This document shows positions 1-7,247 of a stretch of DNA of 30,619 bases, piece after piece. Numbering within the stretch: the stretch's first letter is position 1; each line of letters begins with the position of its first letter. Source of the stretch: an uncultured Christensenella sp. (GTDB taxonomy: Bacteria; Bacillota; Clostridia; Christensenellales; Borkfalkiaceae); contig CAJTLF010000018.1 in NCBI GenBank assembly GCA_910577555.1, positions 1 through 30,619 of the forward strand, in the 5' to 3' direction. Under the pieces are notes generated by a model. That model did not search any database and had not been told where the DNA came from. It worked only from the letters and a program-made list of their open reading frames with translations. A program made the position numbers and the translations under genes.

Positions 1-21
1 CTTTCTAAAAGGTTTGTAGTA

Positions 22-54
22 AAAAGCTCTCGAACATATCGTTCGAGAGCTTTT
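22..54 (-). terminator. Terminator downstream of the ABC-F gene
   Basis: A 14-bp perfect inverted repeat (22-35 with 41-54) around a 5-nt loop, with A-runs on its left and T-runs on its right, so it could work in both directions. It lies 40 nt beyond the stop codon of the minus-strand ABC-F gene and would end that transcript. It could also serve a plus-strand gene lying to the left of the window. Confidence 0.85.
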
Positions 55-93
55 GTCCTTGCTTGAAAGTATAACTCTTAATAATTTAGTTTT

Positions 94-1608
94 TTAATTC
101 CCTATGGGAAGCGCGCTTTTGCCCGCCTTTTTTAATTTTACCGTTTTAGTAGCCACTGCTCTGCGGAAAGCCGCGTCGTGTTCAACGAATAGCATCGTCG
201 GTTTAAACTCGCATATGAGTTTTTCTATCTGTATCCGGCTGAAAATATCTATATAGTTGAGCGGTTCGTCCCAGATATAAATATGGGCGCGTTCGCAAAG
301 GCTTGCGGCTATTAATACTTTTTTCTTCTGCCCCTGCGAAAAAGCGGAAATATCACCTTCGAACTGCGACTTTTCAAAGCCCGTCTTTGACAGAATAGCT
401 TTAAAAAGACTTTCGTCTATACCGCGCTCTCTTGCATAATCGGAAAGGTTCCCGCTCAATCCTTCCGCCGATTGCGGAACGAAAGATATTTTCAAACCCG
501 AACCGAGGGTTACCGCACCCACCCGTTCGATTTTTTCACCGACGATAAGCTTTAAAACTGACGATTTGCCGCTACCGTTACCGCCGTCGAGTGCAACCCG
601 TTCGCCGCGCGACAGACTGAAAGTCAAAGGCTCGAAAACGGCGTTATCACCGTAATAAATTTGCATATCGCATACGGAAAGCAACTTTTCCGTTCTGTAT
701 TCGAGCGGATTCAGCTTTAATCTTTCTTCCGTCTCCACGTTTTGCAGAAGTTGACTTTTCTGTTCGGCGGCGCGCATAAATCTGTTTTCGGCAGACTTTG
801 CACGCTGCATCATCTTCGCCGCCTTGTGCCCGACGAACCCCTTATCCTGCTTTAAGCCCGAGCTTGCCTTGCCGTATTTGGATTTTTCAGTTTTGTCCGC
901 CCACACCGCAGTACGAGCCGCCGTTTCTTTAAGCTTTGAAATATCGCGTTGCAATCGCTCGTTCTGAGTTGTTTCAAACGCCTGACGCCTTTTAAAATTT
1001 TCAAACCACACCGAAAAATTGCCACTCGTAACTTCAATATTCTTTCGGTTTATCGCCAGAATATGGTCTACGCACCCGTCAAGAAAATCTCTGTCGTGAG
1101 AAACGAGAATAAAAGATTTTTTTCTGCGGAGATATTCCGCCACCGCACGCCGCGCTTCGCCGTCAAGATGATTGGTCGGCTCGTCTATGAGCATAAAATC
1201 ATTTTCGTTCAAAAACAGTGCGGCAAGTAAAATTTTCGTCTGTTCTCCGCCCGAAAGAGTATCGAACGGACGGTAAAGCAAACCTTCGTCCACGCCAAGC
1301 AGAGAAAGCTCGCGATAAATACGCCACTCTTCCGCATCCGTATTTATTCCAAAAACGACTTCACGGGTCAAACGGGTTTTATCTTTAACTTCAAACGGAA
1401 AATAAACGAATTTTACGCCCGAAGATATTTTACCTTCATACTCGTACTTACCCGCAAGCAAATTCAAAAAAGTAGTCTTGCCCCTGCCGTTTCTGCCTAT
1501 CAACCCGAGTTTCCAATCGGTGTCAATCTGAAAACTTGCGTTTTCAAAAATTTCACCGTAGCCGCCGTAATAAGAAAAACTTAAATTTTTAACGTCGATT
1601 AAAGACAT
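94..1608 (-). CDS. Lsa-type ABC-F ribosome-protection ATPase
   Basis: A 504-residue protein with two ABC ATPase domains and no membrane segments, the layout of ABC-F proteins. These bind the ribosome in the cytoplasm and, in the Lsa/Vga/Msr group, dislodge antibiotics bound at the peptidyl-transferase centre. The first domain shows Walker A GRNGRGKT, signature LSGGE and Walker B LIDEPTNHLD. The second shows GGNGSGKS, FSQGQ and IWDEPLNYID. A charged linker of roughly 110 residues joins them. The N-terminal and IWDEPLNY motifs and the overall length (about 500) match remembered Lsa(A)-family sequences (lincosamide, streptogramin A, pleuromutilin resistance). Start ATG has AAGGGGTG 4 nt upstream. 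A leader with a terminator hairpin precedes the gene, which suggests drug-inducible expression. The resistance spectrum cannot be read from sequence, so a resistance role is inference and the family call is firm. Confidence 0.92.
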   Translation of the reverse strand: MSLIDVKNLSFSYYGGYGEIFENASFQIDTDWKLGLIGRNGRGKTTFLNLLAGKYEYEGKISSGVKFVYFPFEVKDKTRLTREVVFGINTDAEEWRIYRELSLLGVDEGLLYRPFDTLSGGEQTKILLAALFLNENDFMLIDEPTNHLDGEARRAVAEYLRRKKSFILVSHDRDFLDGCVDHILAINRKNIEVTSGNFSVWFENFKRRQAFETTQNERLQRDISKLKETAARTAVWADKTEKSKYGKASSGLKQDKGFVGHKAAKMMQRAKSAENRFMRAAEQKSQLLQNVETEERLKLNPLEYRTEKLLSVCDMQIYYGDNAVFEPLTFSLSRGERVALDGGNGSGKSSVLKLIVGEKIERVGAVTLGSGLKISFVPQSAEGLSGNLSDYARERGIDESLFKAILSKTGFEKSQFEGDISAFSQGQKKKVLIAASLCERAHIYIWDEPLNYIDIFSRIQIEKLICEFKPTMLFVEHDAAFRRAVATKTVKLKKAGKSALPIGN

Positions 1609-1626
1609 ACAACACCCCTTTTACGC

Positions 1627-1659
1627 AAAAAAAAGTTATGAGAAAAGTAATCTCATAAC
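1627..1659 (-). terminator. Attenuator hairpin in the ABC-F leader
   Basis: On the minus strand a 9-bp perfect stem (1651-1659 with 1635-1643), a 7-nt loop and then eight T residues (1634-1627) form a textbook intrinsic terminator. It ends 18 nt before the ABC-F start codon and lies inside that gene's own leader, so it should stop transcription before the gene unless it is disrupted. I could not trace a convincing anti-terminator pairing by eye; only a weak five-base match (ATAAC with GTTAT) was found. Confidence 0.8.
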
Positions 1660-1737
1660 CTTGAAATTCAAAATATAAAGTAAACTTTCCCGCTAAAAGC
1701 AAACCCGACGAAAACCGCGGGCTTACCGTTATTTAAT

Positions 1738-1758
1738 TCAGCAAGAAAGTATCTCCAT
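1738..1758 (-). CDS. Putative 6-residue leader peptide (MEILSC) of the ABC-F gene
   Basis: A minute reading frame, ATG to TGA, encoding MEILSC. It lies about 20 nt inside the leader transcript and has AAAGGTG 4 nt upstream of its ATG. Leaders of drug-induced ABC-F and erm genes commonly hold such peptides: a ribosome stalled on them by the drug changes the RNA fold and lets transcription through the downstream terminator. Position and ribosome binding site support this, but a frame this short could be chance. Confidence 0.45.
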   Translation of the reverse strand: MEILSC

Positions 1759-1785
1759 TGCGCACCTTTATTTTTATTTAACGGT

Positions 1786-1814
1786 ATTATACCTTTTTTT
1801 CGCCCGTTTTGCAA
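1786..1814 (-). promoter_or_regulatory. Promoter of the ABC-F leader and gene
   Basis: Minus-strand TTGCAA (1814-1809), 17 nt, TATAAT (1791-1786), a strong sigma-A match. Initiation near 1779 gives a leader of about 170 nt, long for this window and containing the small frame and terminator. It is divergent from the GNAT promoter; the two -35 boxes are 28 nt apart. Confidence 0.8.
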
Positions 1815-1842
1815 GCAATTTTTCAACCGTACCGATTTTAAT

Positions 1843-1871
1843 TTGATTTTAGTCGATTTACCCGTTATAAT
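1843..1871 (+). promoter_or_regulatory. Promoter of the GNAT gene
   Basis: TTGATT (1843-1848), 17 nt, TATAAT (1866-1871). Transcription would start near 1878, so any reading frame start upstream of that is excluded; this supports the GTG at 1903. Confidence 0.8.
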
Positions 1872-1902
1872 TTTAACGATTAAAGCGTTAAAGGACAAAA
1901 TC

Positions 1903-2370
1903 GTGATTATCAGAAGAGCGACGGAAAAAGATATAAGCGGAATTATAAATCTTTTATATCAGGTTTCCAAAGTGCATTACGAGTGCCGACCGGACATATT
2001 CGAACCCGACACTAAAAAATATTCCGCAAACGAAATTAAGGAAATCCTTGAAGATTATTCCAGACCGATATTCGTTGCGGCGGACGAAACCGGCAAAGTT
2101 GCGTGTTACTGCTTTTGCGTAATTCAACGGAACGGCGGCGGAGTGTTGAAAAGGTTTAAAACACTTTATATCGACGACCTGTGCGTTGACGAAAGCTTGC
2201 GCGGAAAAGGTATCGGCGGGGCGTTACTCGATTACGCCACAGCGTTTGCAAAAGCGGAAAAATGCCACAATATTACGCTTAACGTATGGGTTGGAAACGA
2301 CGCGGCAATTTCTTTTTACGAAAACAAGGGACTTACGCCGCAAAAAATCGTATTGGAAAAAAAGTTGTAA
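1903..2370 (+). CDS. GNAT-family N-acetyltransferase
   Basis: A 155-residue protein of the GCN5-related acetyltransferase fold, which moves an acetyl group from acetyl-CoA to an amine. The acetyl-CoA pyrophosphate loop is seen as RGKGIGG (about residues 100-106) after the beta-4 strand YIDDLCVDES. The C-terminal part shows NVWVGNDAAISFYENKG, typical of Rim-like and small-molecule acetyltransferases. The start is taken as GTG at 1903 because AAAGGAC lies 6-7 nt upstream and the promoter ends at 1871. A longer in-frame start at 1843 would lie inside the promoter. The gene stands alone, divergent from the ABC-F gene and ended by a shared terminator with plsY. The substrate is unknown. Confidence 0.87.
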   Translation: MIIRRATEKDISGIINLLYQVSKVHYECRPDIFEPDTKKYSANEIKEILEDYSRPIFVAADETGKVACYCFCVIQRNGGGVLKRFKTLYIDDLCVDESLRGKGIGGALLDYATAFAKAEKCHNITLNVWVGNDAAISFYENKGLTPQKIVLEKKL

Positions 2371-2380
2371 ATAATTTAAA

Positions 2381-2405
2381 AAACGGGGTTACGACCCCGT
2401 TTTTT
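2381..2405. terminator. Bidirectional terminator between the GNAT gene and plsY
   Basis: A-run, ACGGGGT (2383-2389), 4-nt loop, ACCCCGT (2394-2400), T-run. It serves both convergent genes. The last codons and stop of plsY lie inside the left arm and loop. Confidence 0.85.
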
Positions 2406-3168
2406 GCTTTTTGCTCTTTAATTTTTTTACCGAAGTGCGGTGTTCTTCGCCCGCAAGAAGCTTGTAAACGTTCTTTCTGTGCGCGCCCCAGGTTAAAATA
2501 TTTATCATTAAAAGAATCATTAAAAGGCTTATAACCCAAGGATTTAACAGCATATCCGAATATCTTGCGACTATTATGCCCGCCTGCCAGATAGTAAAAC
2601 CCGAAACGCCTATGAGCGAACCCATACTGCCCCACTCCGTCAGCGCAATGTAGGTATATATAAGCACGAGCCCCAGAACCGCGATGGGAAGATACCACCA
2701 TACCCAAACCTGCGGCTCGCACGGCAACGCAAGCACGAAAAGACCGAGCGTCGACGCTATACCCTTGCCGCCCTTAAACTTCATCGTAACGGGAAAAATG
2801 TGTCCCATGATTACGAATACGCCGCAAAAATAACGGATAAAATCGCTTACGAACACGCCGCCGACTATTCCGCCGTCAATATCGACTATCGCAGAACCCG
2901 CAAAAACGTAGTTGCGGAATACAGCCCAACCGATAATTGCGGGTATACCGCCCTTTACCGCGTCCAGAACGAAATTTATAACGCCAATTTTAAGCCCGAA
3001 AGTGCGGGTCATATTCATAGTGCCGGGGTTACCGCTGCCTATATTGCGTATATCCGATTTTTTAAAATGCGAAATTATTACGGCAAAATTGAAGCAGCCT
3101 ATAAAATAGCAAACTACGGCGCACAACACCAGCCAATACCATAAGTCGGAAAAAAGTATTTCTTTCAT
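2389..3168 (-). CDS. plsY: Glycerol-3-phosphate acyltransferase PlsY
   Basis: A 259-residue polytopic membrane protein that transfers the acyl group from acyl-phosphate to glycerol-3-phosphate, the first step of phosphatidic acid synthesis in most Gram-positives. Diagnostic motifs are SGNPGTMN (residues 45-52; family SGNPGATN) and GHIFPVTMKFKGGKG (122-136). About five or six hydrophobic segments fit the family fold. It is longer than the usual 200 or so residues, with extra hydrophobic sequence between the motifs and a basic C-terminal tail rich in lysine. The start codon overlaps the der stop by 4 nt (ATGA), with GGGAG upstream, so translation is probably coupled to der. The plsY end is embedded in the terminator. 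Confidence 0.95.
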   Translation of the reverse strand: MKEILFSDLWYWLVLCAVVCYFIGCFNFAVIISHFKKSDIRNIGSGNPGTMNMTRTFGLKIGVINFVLDAVKGGIPAIIGWAVFRNYVFAGSAIVDIDGGIVGGVFVSDFIRYFCGVFVIMGHIFPVTMKFKGGKGIASTLGLFVLALPCEPQVWVWWYLPIAVLGLVLIYTYIALTEWGSMGSLIGVSGFTIWQAGIIVARYSDMLLNPWVISLLMILLMINILTWGAHRKNVYKLLAGEEHRTSVKKLKSKKQKTGS

Positions 3169-4475
3169 TCGCCGCCGTTCTCCCTTACTATTATTTTTAT
3201 GGGCGTACCCGAAAAATCAAAATTCTTTCTTATTACGTTTTCCAAAAACCGCTCGTATGAAAAGTGCAGAAGGTCGGTTGAATTGACCTTTAAAACGAAG
3301 GTTGGCGGAGCGACTGCGACCTGTGAAGAATAATAAACCTTTAATCTTCTGCCGTTATAAGAAGGCGGTTCGTTCGCGCGTACCGTATCCGAAATCAAAT
3401 CGTTTAAAGTTCCCGTGGGAACGCGGAAACGGGAATGAGCGTATACTTCGTCTATGAACGAAAAAATCTTTTCCGCACGCTGACCCGTCTTTGCCGAGAT
3501 GTAAATCGATTTGAAATAATCCATAAACTTCAAATCTTCGGAAAGCTTAGCCTGAAATTTGTTTATGGTGTTGGTGTCCTTTTCTATCAAATCCCACTTG
3601 TTCATTACTATGAGCGACGGTTTACCCTGCTCGTGAACGAACCCTATAATTTTGGTATCCTGTTCGGTAAGCCCTTCCGAGCTGTCCACAACGAGTAAAC
3701 ATACGTCGGCGCGGCGCACGGCGTCGTAAGCGCGGAGCTGGGAATAATACTCTATACTGTCGTCCACCCTGCTCTTTTTGCGTATACCCGCAGTATCTAT
3801 TACGGTGTAATTCTTTCCGCCGTAGCTGAGCGCGGTATCGATAGCGTCGCGCGTAGTTCCCGCTATATCGGTTACTATCGAACGCTCGAAACCAAGCAGT
3901 CTGTTTACAAGGCTTGATTTGCCGGCGTTGGGCTTACCCACGACGGCTATTTTAATACTGTCGTCTTCTTCAATGTCGCCCTTTTCAAACCAGCTTACCG
4001 CTTCGTCGAGAACGTCACCAATACCGGTGCTGTGTTCTGCCGAAACGGCGTAAGGTTCGCCCAAGCCCAAGGAATAGAACTCGAAAATTTTCTCTTCGGA
4101 ATATTCGTCAATTTTGTTTACGACGAGAATAACGGGTTTTTTACTGCGGCGGAGCATTTCCGCAACGTCGTAGTCGGACGAAGTGAGACCTTCCCTGCCG
4201 TCAACGAAAAATAAAATTACCTGAGCGGTCTCAATCGCAACTTCCGCCTGTTTTTTTATTTCGCGCCACATTACGTCTTCCGAGCGCATCTCTATGCCGC
4301 CCGTATCGACCATCGTAAAGGGCTTGCCGCGCCATTCGCTGTCGGCATAAAGCCTGTCGCGGGTAACGCCCGGTCTATCTTCCGTTATTGAAATTTTTTT
4401 ACCGGCAACCTTGTTGAAAAAAGTGCTTTTACCAACGTTAGGTCTGCCGACGATTGCTATCAAAGGATTTGCCAT
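3165..4475 (-). CDS. der: Ribosome assembly GTPase Der (EngA)
   Basis: A 436-residue tandem GTPase, the usual Der length, needed for 50S subunit maturation. The first G domain has GRPNVGKS (10-17), DTGG and NKID; the second has GKPNAGKS, DTAG and NKWD. A KH-like C-terminal domain follows. It is the first gene of a der-plsY pair that overlaps by 4 nt. There is no Shine-Dalgarno sequence before the ATG, and an in-frame stop lies five codons upstream, so no longer start exists. The promoter -10 box ends only 10 nt before the ATG, so the mRNA should have almost no 5' leader. Confidence 0.97.
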   Translation of the reverse strand: MANPLIAIVGRPNVGKSTFFNKVAGKKISITEDRPGVTRDRLYADSEWRGKPFTMVDTGGIEMRSEDVMWREIKKQAEVAIETAQVILFFVDGREGLTSSDYDVAEMLRRSKKPVILVVNKIDEYSEEKIFEFYSLGLGEPYAVSAEHSTGIGDVLDEAVSWFEKGDIEEDDSIKIAVVGKPNAGKSSLVNRLLGFERSIVTDIAGTTRDAIDTALSYGGKNYTVIDTAGIRKKSRVDDSIEYYSQLRAYDAVRRADVCLLVVDSSEGLTEQDTKIIGFVHEQGKPSLIVMNKWDLIEKDTNTINKFQAKLSEDLKFMDYFKSIYISAKTGQRAEKIFSFIDEVYAHSRFRVPTGTLNDLISDTVRANEPPSYNGRRLKVYYSSQVAVAPPTFVLKVNSTDLLHFSYERFLENVIRKNFDFSGTPIKIIVRENGGE

Positions 4476-4485
4476 AGTTAAATAT

Positions 4486-4514
4486 ATTATAAATTAACAG
4501 AAGTAATTTGTAAA
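4486..4514 (-). promoter_or_regulatory. Promoter of der, giving a near-leaderless mRNA
   Basis: Minus-strand TTTACA (4514-4509), 17 nt, TATAAT (4491-4486). The expected start, 6-7 nt past the -10 box, is near 4479-4480, leaving about 4-5 nt before the ATG at 4475. Confidence 0.75.
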
Positions 4515-4589
4515 GAAAAACCGCACGAAAAAAACTCCGGCGTTACGGTATATTACATACGTATTAAAGCCAGGGTAGTTTTATCGTTC

Positions 4590-4618
4590 TTGCTTTTTTA
4601 TTACGGTTATGCTATAAT
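4590..4618 (+). promoter_or_regulatory. Promoter of the DUF6881-like gene
   Basis: TTGCTT (4590-4595), 17 nt, TATAAT (4613-4618), with a TGC extended -10 directly before it. The TG, good spacing and consensus -10 make this a strong site. It faces away from the der promoter. Confidence 0.75.
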
Positions 4619-4711
4619 ACTTCAATAAACGGTTATTTAGAGAATAATGTGGTCTGTTACCAAATAATTTATCAGAATCAAAAAATCTGGATTTGCTGTG
4701 AGGTGTTTGTC

Positions 4712-5026
4712 ATGAAAAGGAATATTGAGTATATACAGCTATTTATGGAATACGAATCTGATGATTTACCGATGGTATATTTTTATGAAGTCGATTTGAA
4801 TGATGACCGTTTTGCGCTTAGAGAGATAGAAATCTTTGCAGACAGGACAGTAAAGATTGATAAGGACCCCTATTGTGATGTCATAGAAGCATGTCCAATC
4901 CCAACCGTTGATGAATTGAACGCAAAGGTATGGGGAGATGGCTTTTATGCAACGATTATTTCCAAAGAAGAATTTGACGAAATATGGAATACCGGAATTT
5001 ATAACGGAAGCCTGACAGCTACTTAA
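4712..5026 (+). CDS. DUF6881-like small acidic protein
   Basis: A 104-residue acidic cytoplasmic protein. The pattern DDLPMVYFYEVD, then REIEIFADRTVKID, then a PIPTVDELNA stretch and a C-terminal ISKEEFDEIW resembles the DUF6881 fold, whose members are often found as immunity-type or orphan proteins; the match is from memory and no function is established here. The ATG at 4712 is preceded by GAGGTG at 6 nt, which is why it is preferred over an in-frame start 21 codons upstream. Codon use is looser than in neighbouring genes (GAT, TTG and AAG are common), hinting at separate acquisition. It is monocistronic, with its own extended -10 promoter and a strong terminator, and no toxin gene is next to it. 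Confidence 0.7.
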   Translation: MKRNIEYIQLFMEYESDDLPMVYFYEVDLNDDRFALREIEIFADRTVKIDKDPYCDVIEACPIPTVDELNAKVWGDGFYATIISKEEFDEIWNTGIYNGSLTAT

Positions 5027-5059
5027 ATTTCAATTTATCTTTATAATCATCAATAAAAT

Positions 5060-5105
5060 ATAGCGCACTGAACTTCGCAAACGAAGTTCAGTGCGCTATT
5101 TCTTT
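5060..5105 (+). terminator. Terminator after the DUF6881-like gene
   Basis: An 18-bp perfect inverted repeat (5060-5077 with 5082-5099), CAAA loop, followed by TTTCTTT. The left flank is also A/T-rich, so it may stop minus-strand transcripts from the next gene as well. Confidence 0.85.
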
Positions 5106-5158
5106 GCCCATAAGAAAATTCCTATAACAGATACCCTTACGGCGGAGTTTATAATCTT

Positions 5159-5488
5159 TTAAAACGCAAGGTTGATTCCTACAAGTCCGAGCACCAACAG
5201 TATTACAGCTACCCAGAAAAACGCCTTGTATACCGTCTTTTTGCCACGCACGTATTTGTAAGCGGGAATTATAACGGCAATTAAAAGAGCTATCTGAGAT
5301 ATGGTGCTTAATACCCCGACTACTCTGCCTGCCCAGTCCATAGGCACGCCGCACTTTGCAAGCAACGAGATAACGAAGGACACGAGCGCGACAACCGCCG
5401 CTATTACCAGTCCCCAGAATGCGCAGAACTTGATAATATCGTTGTTGGAAGTAGTAGTCGTCGTTGTGGTTTTCTTTTTATTTGACAT
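5159..5488 (-). CDS. Small three-helix membrane protein, unknown function
   Basis: A 109-residue protein: a basic start (MSNKKK), seven consecutive threonines (residues 7-13, spelled with mixed codons), then three hydrophobic helices at roughly 20-44, 56-80 and 86-108 with a short basic loop (RGKK) before the last. I do not recognise a family. It is a real gene: AAGGAGA lies 7 nt before the ATG, a consensus promoter lies upstream and the frame is uninterrupted. It is monocistronic between the DUF6881-like gene and rluD. The low-complexity threonine tract is the only odd feature and probably forms a flexible cytoplasmic or external tail. Confidence 0.75.
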   Translation of the reverse strand: MSNKKKTTTTTTTSNNDIIKFCAFWGLVIAAVVALVSFVISLLAKCGVPMDWAGRVVGVLSTISQIALLIAVIIPAYKYVRGKKTVYKAFFWVAVILLVLGLVGINLAF

Positions 5489-5519
5489 AAGAAATCTCCT
5501 TAAATTTTATTTCGGGTAA

Positions 5520-5548
5520 ATTATACCAAGGTACAGATAATTTTGCAA
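5520..5548 (-). promoter_or_regulatory. Promoter of the small membrane protein gene
   Basis: Minus-strand TTGCAA (5548-5543), 17 nt, TATAAT (5525-5520). The -35 box lies just past the end of rluD. Confidence 0.8.
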
Positions 5549-5552
5549 GCGT

Positions 5553-6461
5553 TTAACCGAGTTTATTCAGGACGGCTTGAAAATAATCGGGCAACGGAGC
5601 TTCAAAATACATAACTTCTCCCGTGCGCGGGTGGGTAAGCTGCAACCGCCAGGCGTGTAAAAGTTGACCGTTAAGGTTGAATTTCTGCTTTTTTATTCCG
5701 TAAACGGGGTCGCCTACTACGGGATAGCCCAAATGACGGGCGTGTACTCTTATCTGATGAGTTCTGCCCGTGTGCAAATCGAAACGGCACAGAGTAAAAC
5801 CCTTTTCATATCTTTTTAAAACTTCGTAATCGGTTACCGCAAGTTTACCTTTTGCAGGTTCTACGACAGCCATTTTTATTCTGTCTTTGGGGTCGCGCCC
5901 GATATACGTCGTAACCGTGCCGCGGTCGTTCTTCACAATCCCCTCCAACAGCGCGAGATAAGTACGTTTACACGATTTATTCTCTATTTGCGCCGATAAA
6001 CTCAGGTGCGCCGCGTCGTTTTTGGCAACGACGAGAAGTCCCGAAGTGTCCTTGTCTATCCTATGCACTATGCCGGGGCGGATAACTCCGTTTATTCCGC
6101 TCAGGTTGTCAAGCCTGTATAAAAGCGCGTTGACGAGCGTGCCTTCCGTAACGCCGTTACCCATATGCACGGTCATACCCTGCGGCTTGTTCACGACTGC
6201 AATATCTTCGTCCTCATAAACAATATCGAGCGGAATATTTTCGGGCTTTGCCGTATACTCAACCGCATCCGGCAAAGTAACTTCCGCCGACGCACCCGCA
6301 GTAACGGACTGCGAAGCTTTTACCGTTTTGCCGTTAATCTTAACGAACCCGCCTTCGAAAAGTTTTTTTACCGACGAGCGGGTGTAACCGCTTAAATTTT
6401 CGCTTATAAAAATATCCGCGCGGGAATAATTTTCCTGCGCGTCAAACGTCTTTACCGTCAT
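5553..6461 (-). CDS. RluA/RluD-family rRNA pseudouridine synthase
   Basis: A 302-residue enzyme that isomerises uridine to pseudouridine in 23S rRNA (RluD-type site, inferred). An N-terminal S4 RNA-binding domain (about 12-70) is followed by the catalytic domain with HRIDKDTSG (133-141), the nucleophile being Asp136, and a later HTGRTHQIRVH motif. Length and order are normal for RluD/YlyB. In the family's VHP-type segment the sequence reads TVHMGNG, a Met in place of the usual Pro. The start lies 20 nt inside the lspA reading frame, so the two are translationally coupled; lspA followed by rluD is the common Firmicute order (lspA-ylyB), which supports both calls. Confidence 0.95.
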   Translation of the reverse strand: MTVKTFDAQENYSRADIFISENLSGYTRSSVKKLFEGGFVKINGKTVKASQSVTAGASAEVTLPDAVEYTAKPENIPLDIVYEDEDIAVVNKPQGMTVHMGNGVTEGTLVNALLYRLDNLSGINGVIRPGIVHRIDKDTSGLLVVAKNDAAHLSLSAQIENKSCKRTYLALLEGIVKNDRGTVTTYIGRDPKDRIKMAVVEPAKGKLAVTDYEVLKRYEKGFTLCRFDLHTGRTHQIRVHARHLGYPVVGDPVYGIKKQKFNLNGQLLHAWRLQLTHPRTGEVMYFEAPLPDYFQAVLNKLG

Positions 6462-7110
6462 CTTTTTCTTCCGTTATTTCATTTTCAACCGCAATTTGTT
6501 CCTGCGTTTCGCCGCTTTCCGTATCTAAGTTTATCGCGTTTTCTTCCTTTTTGCTCTCTTCTTCCGCCTTTTTCGCCGCCTGAGCCGCCTTGGCGGTTTT
6601 GGTAAGCGGGATTACCGCGAACTCGTTTAAAAACATAAGGTCTAAAACGGCGAGAATCGCGCCGAGAACTATCCAGAAATCGGCAAAGTTGCAAAACGCC
6701 ATTCTGCCGAAAATATTCAAACCGAACCAGTCGCGTACCTGAAAGAGCATTATTCTGTCGACGAGATTACCCACCGCGCCCGAAATAAGCAGAGAAACCG
6801 CAACTTTTAAAACGATAAAACGGTTAGGCAAAAATATAAACGCAAATATCAGAACCGCAAGCAAAACGAAGGTAAGCGTGATAAAAATAGGCTGACCTAT
6901 AGCGGGGTTATCGTCCAAAAAGCTGAACGCGCAGCCCTGATTGCGGATTCCCGCCTTAATCTCGATAAAATTCGGAATAATGGTTGCGTTCCACACGAAT
7001 TTTTCTTCAAGATATTTTGTTACCAAATCGGAAGCGATAAGTACGGCTATCGCCACGAGCAAAATTATACTCAGCTTGCCGAAATGGGGTTTTAACTTAT
7101 CTTTTAACAT
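6442..7110 (-). CDS. lspA: Lipoprotein signal peptidase LspA with acidic C-terminal tail
   Basis: A 222-residue membrane aspartyl protease that removes signal peptides from lipidated prolipoproteins, such as the four lipoproteins elsewhere in this window. Four membrane segments lie in residues 12-170. Family motifs are SDLVTKYL (27-34), NQGCAFSF (57-64), GAVGNLVDRI (111-120) and NFADFWI (141-147); the catalytic pair is Asp118 and Asp144. Typical LspA is about 150-170 residues; this one adds about 55 highly charged, Glu/Lys-rich residues at its cytoplasmic C-terminus. No Shine-Dalgarno is present and the promoter -10 ends 9 nt before the ATG, so the message is probably leaderless. No alternative Met occurs before the first membrane helix. 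Confidence 0.95.
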   Translation of the reverse strand: MLKDKLKPHFGKLSIILLVAIAVLIASDLVTKYLEEKFVWNATIIPNFIEIKAGIRNQGCAFSFLDDNPAIGQPIFITLTFVLLAVLIFAFIFLPNRFIVLKVAVSLLISGAVGNLVDRIMLFQVRDWFGLNIFGRMAFCNFADFWIVLGAILAVLDLMFLNEFAVIPLTKTAKAAQAAKKAEEESKKEENAINLDTESGETQEQIAVENEITEEKDDGKDV

Positions 7111-7118
7111 ACGATAAT

Positions 7119-7148
7119 ATAATAACCTAAAACCACTGCGTTTGTCAA
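7119..7148 (-). promoter_or_regulatory. Promoter of lspA-rluD, giving a leaderless mRNA
   Basis: Minus-strand TTGACA (7148-7143), 18 nt, TATTAT (7124-7119). Initiation would fall at about 7110-7113, at or within 3 nt of the ATG (7110). Confidence 0.7.
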
Positions 7149-7206
7149 TTAAGCGCGGGTGAAAAGGGTGTGATAACAGTAAAAACCTTGACGAATTTAA
7201 GGGAAT

Positions 7207-7238
7207 AAAAAAGCGTCGCCCGTTTTTTTGGGCGACGC
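7207..7238 (-). terminator. Terminator after mazF
   Basis: Minus strand: GCGTCGCCC (7238-7230), loop containing seven A residues, GGGCGACGC (7221-7213), then six T residues. It separates mazF from lspA. Confidence 0.88.
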
Positions 7239-7247
7239 CGAATTAAA

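Noticed and set aside
1668..1898. A 76-codon minus-strand frame over the ABC-F leader
   Set aside because: Its start lies upstream of the strong promoter at 1786-1814 and it overlaps the GNAT gene; the 6-codon frame fits the leader better.
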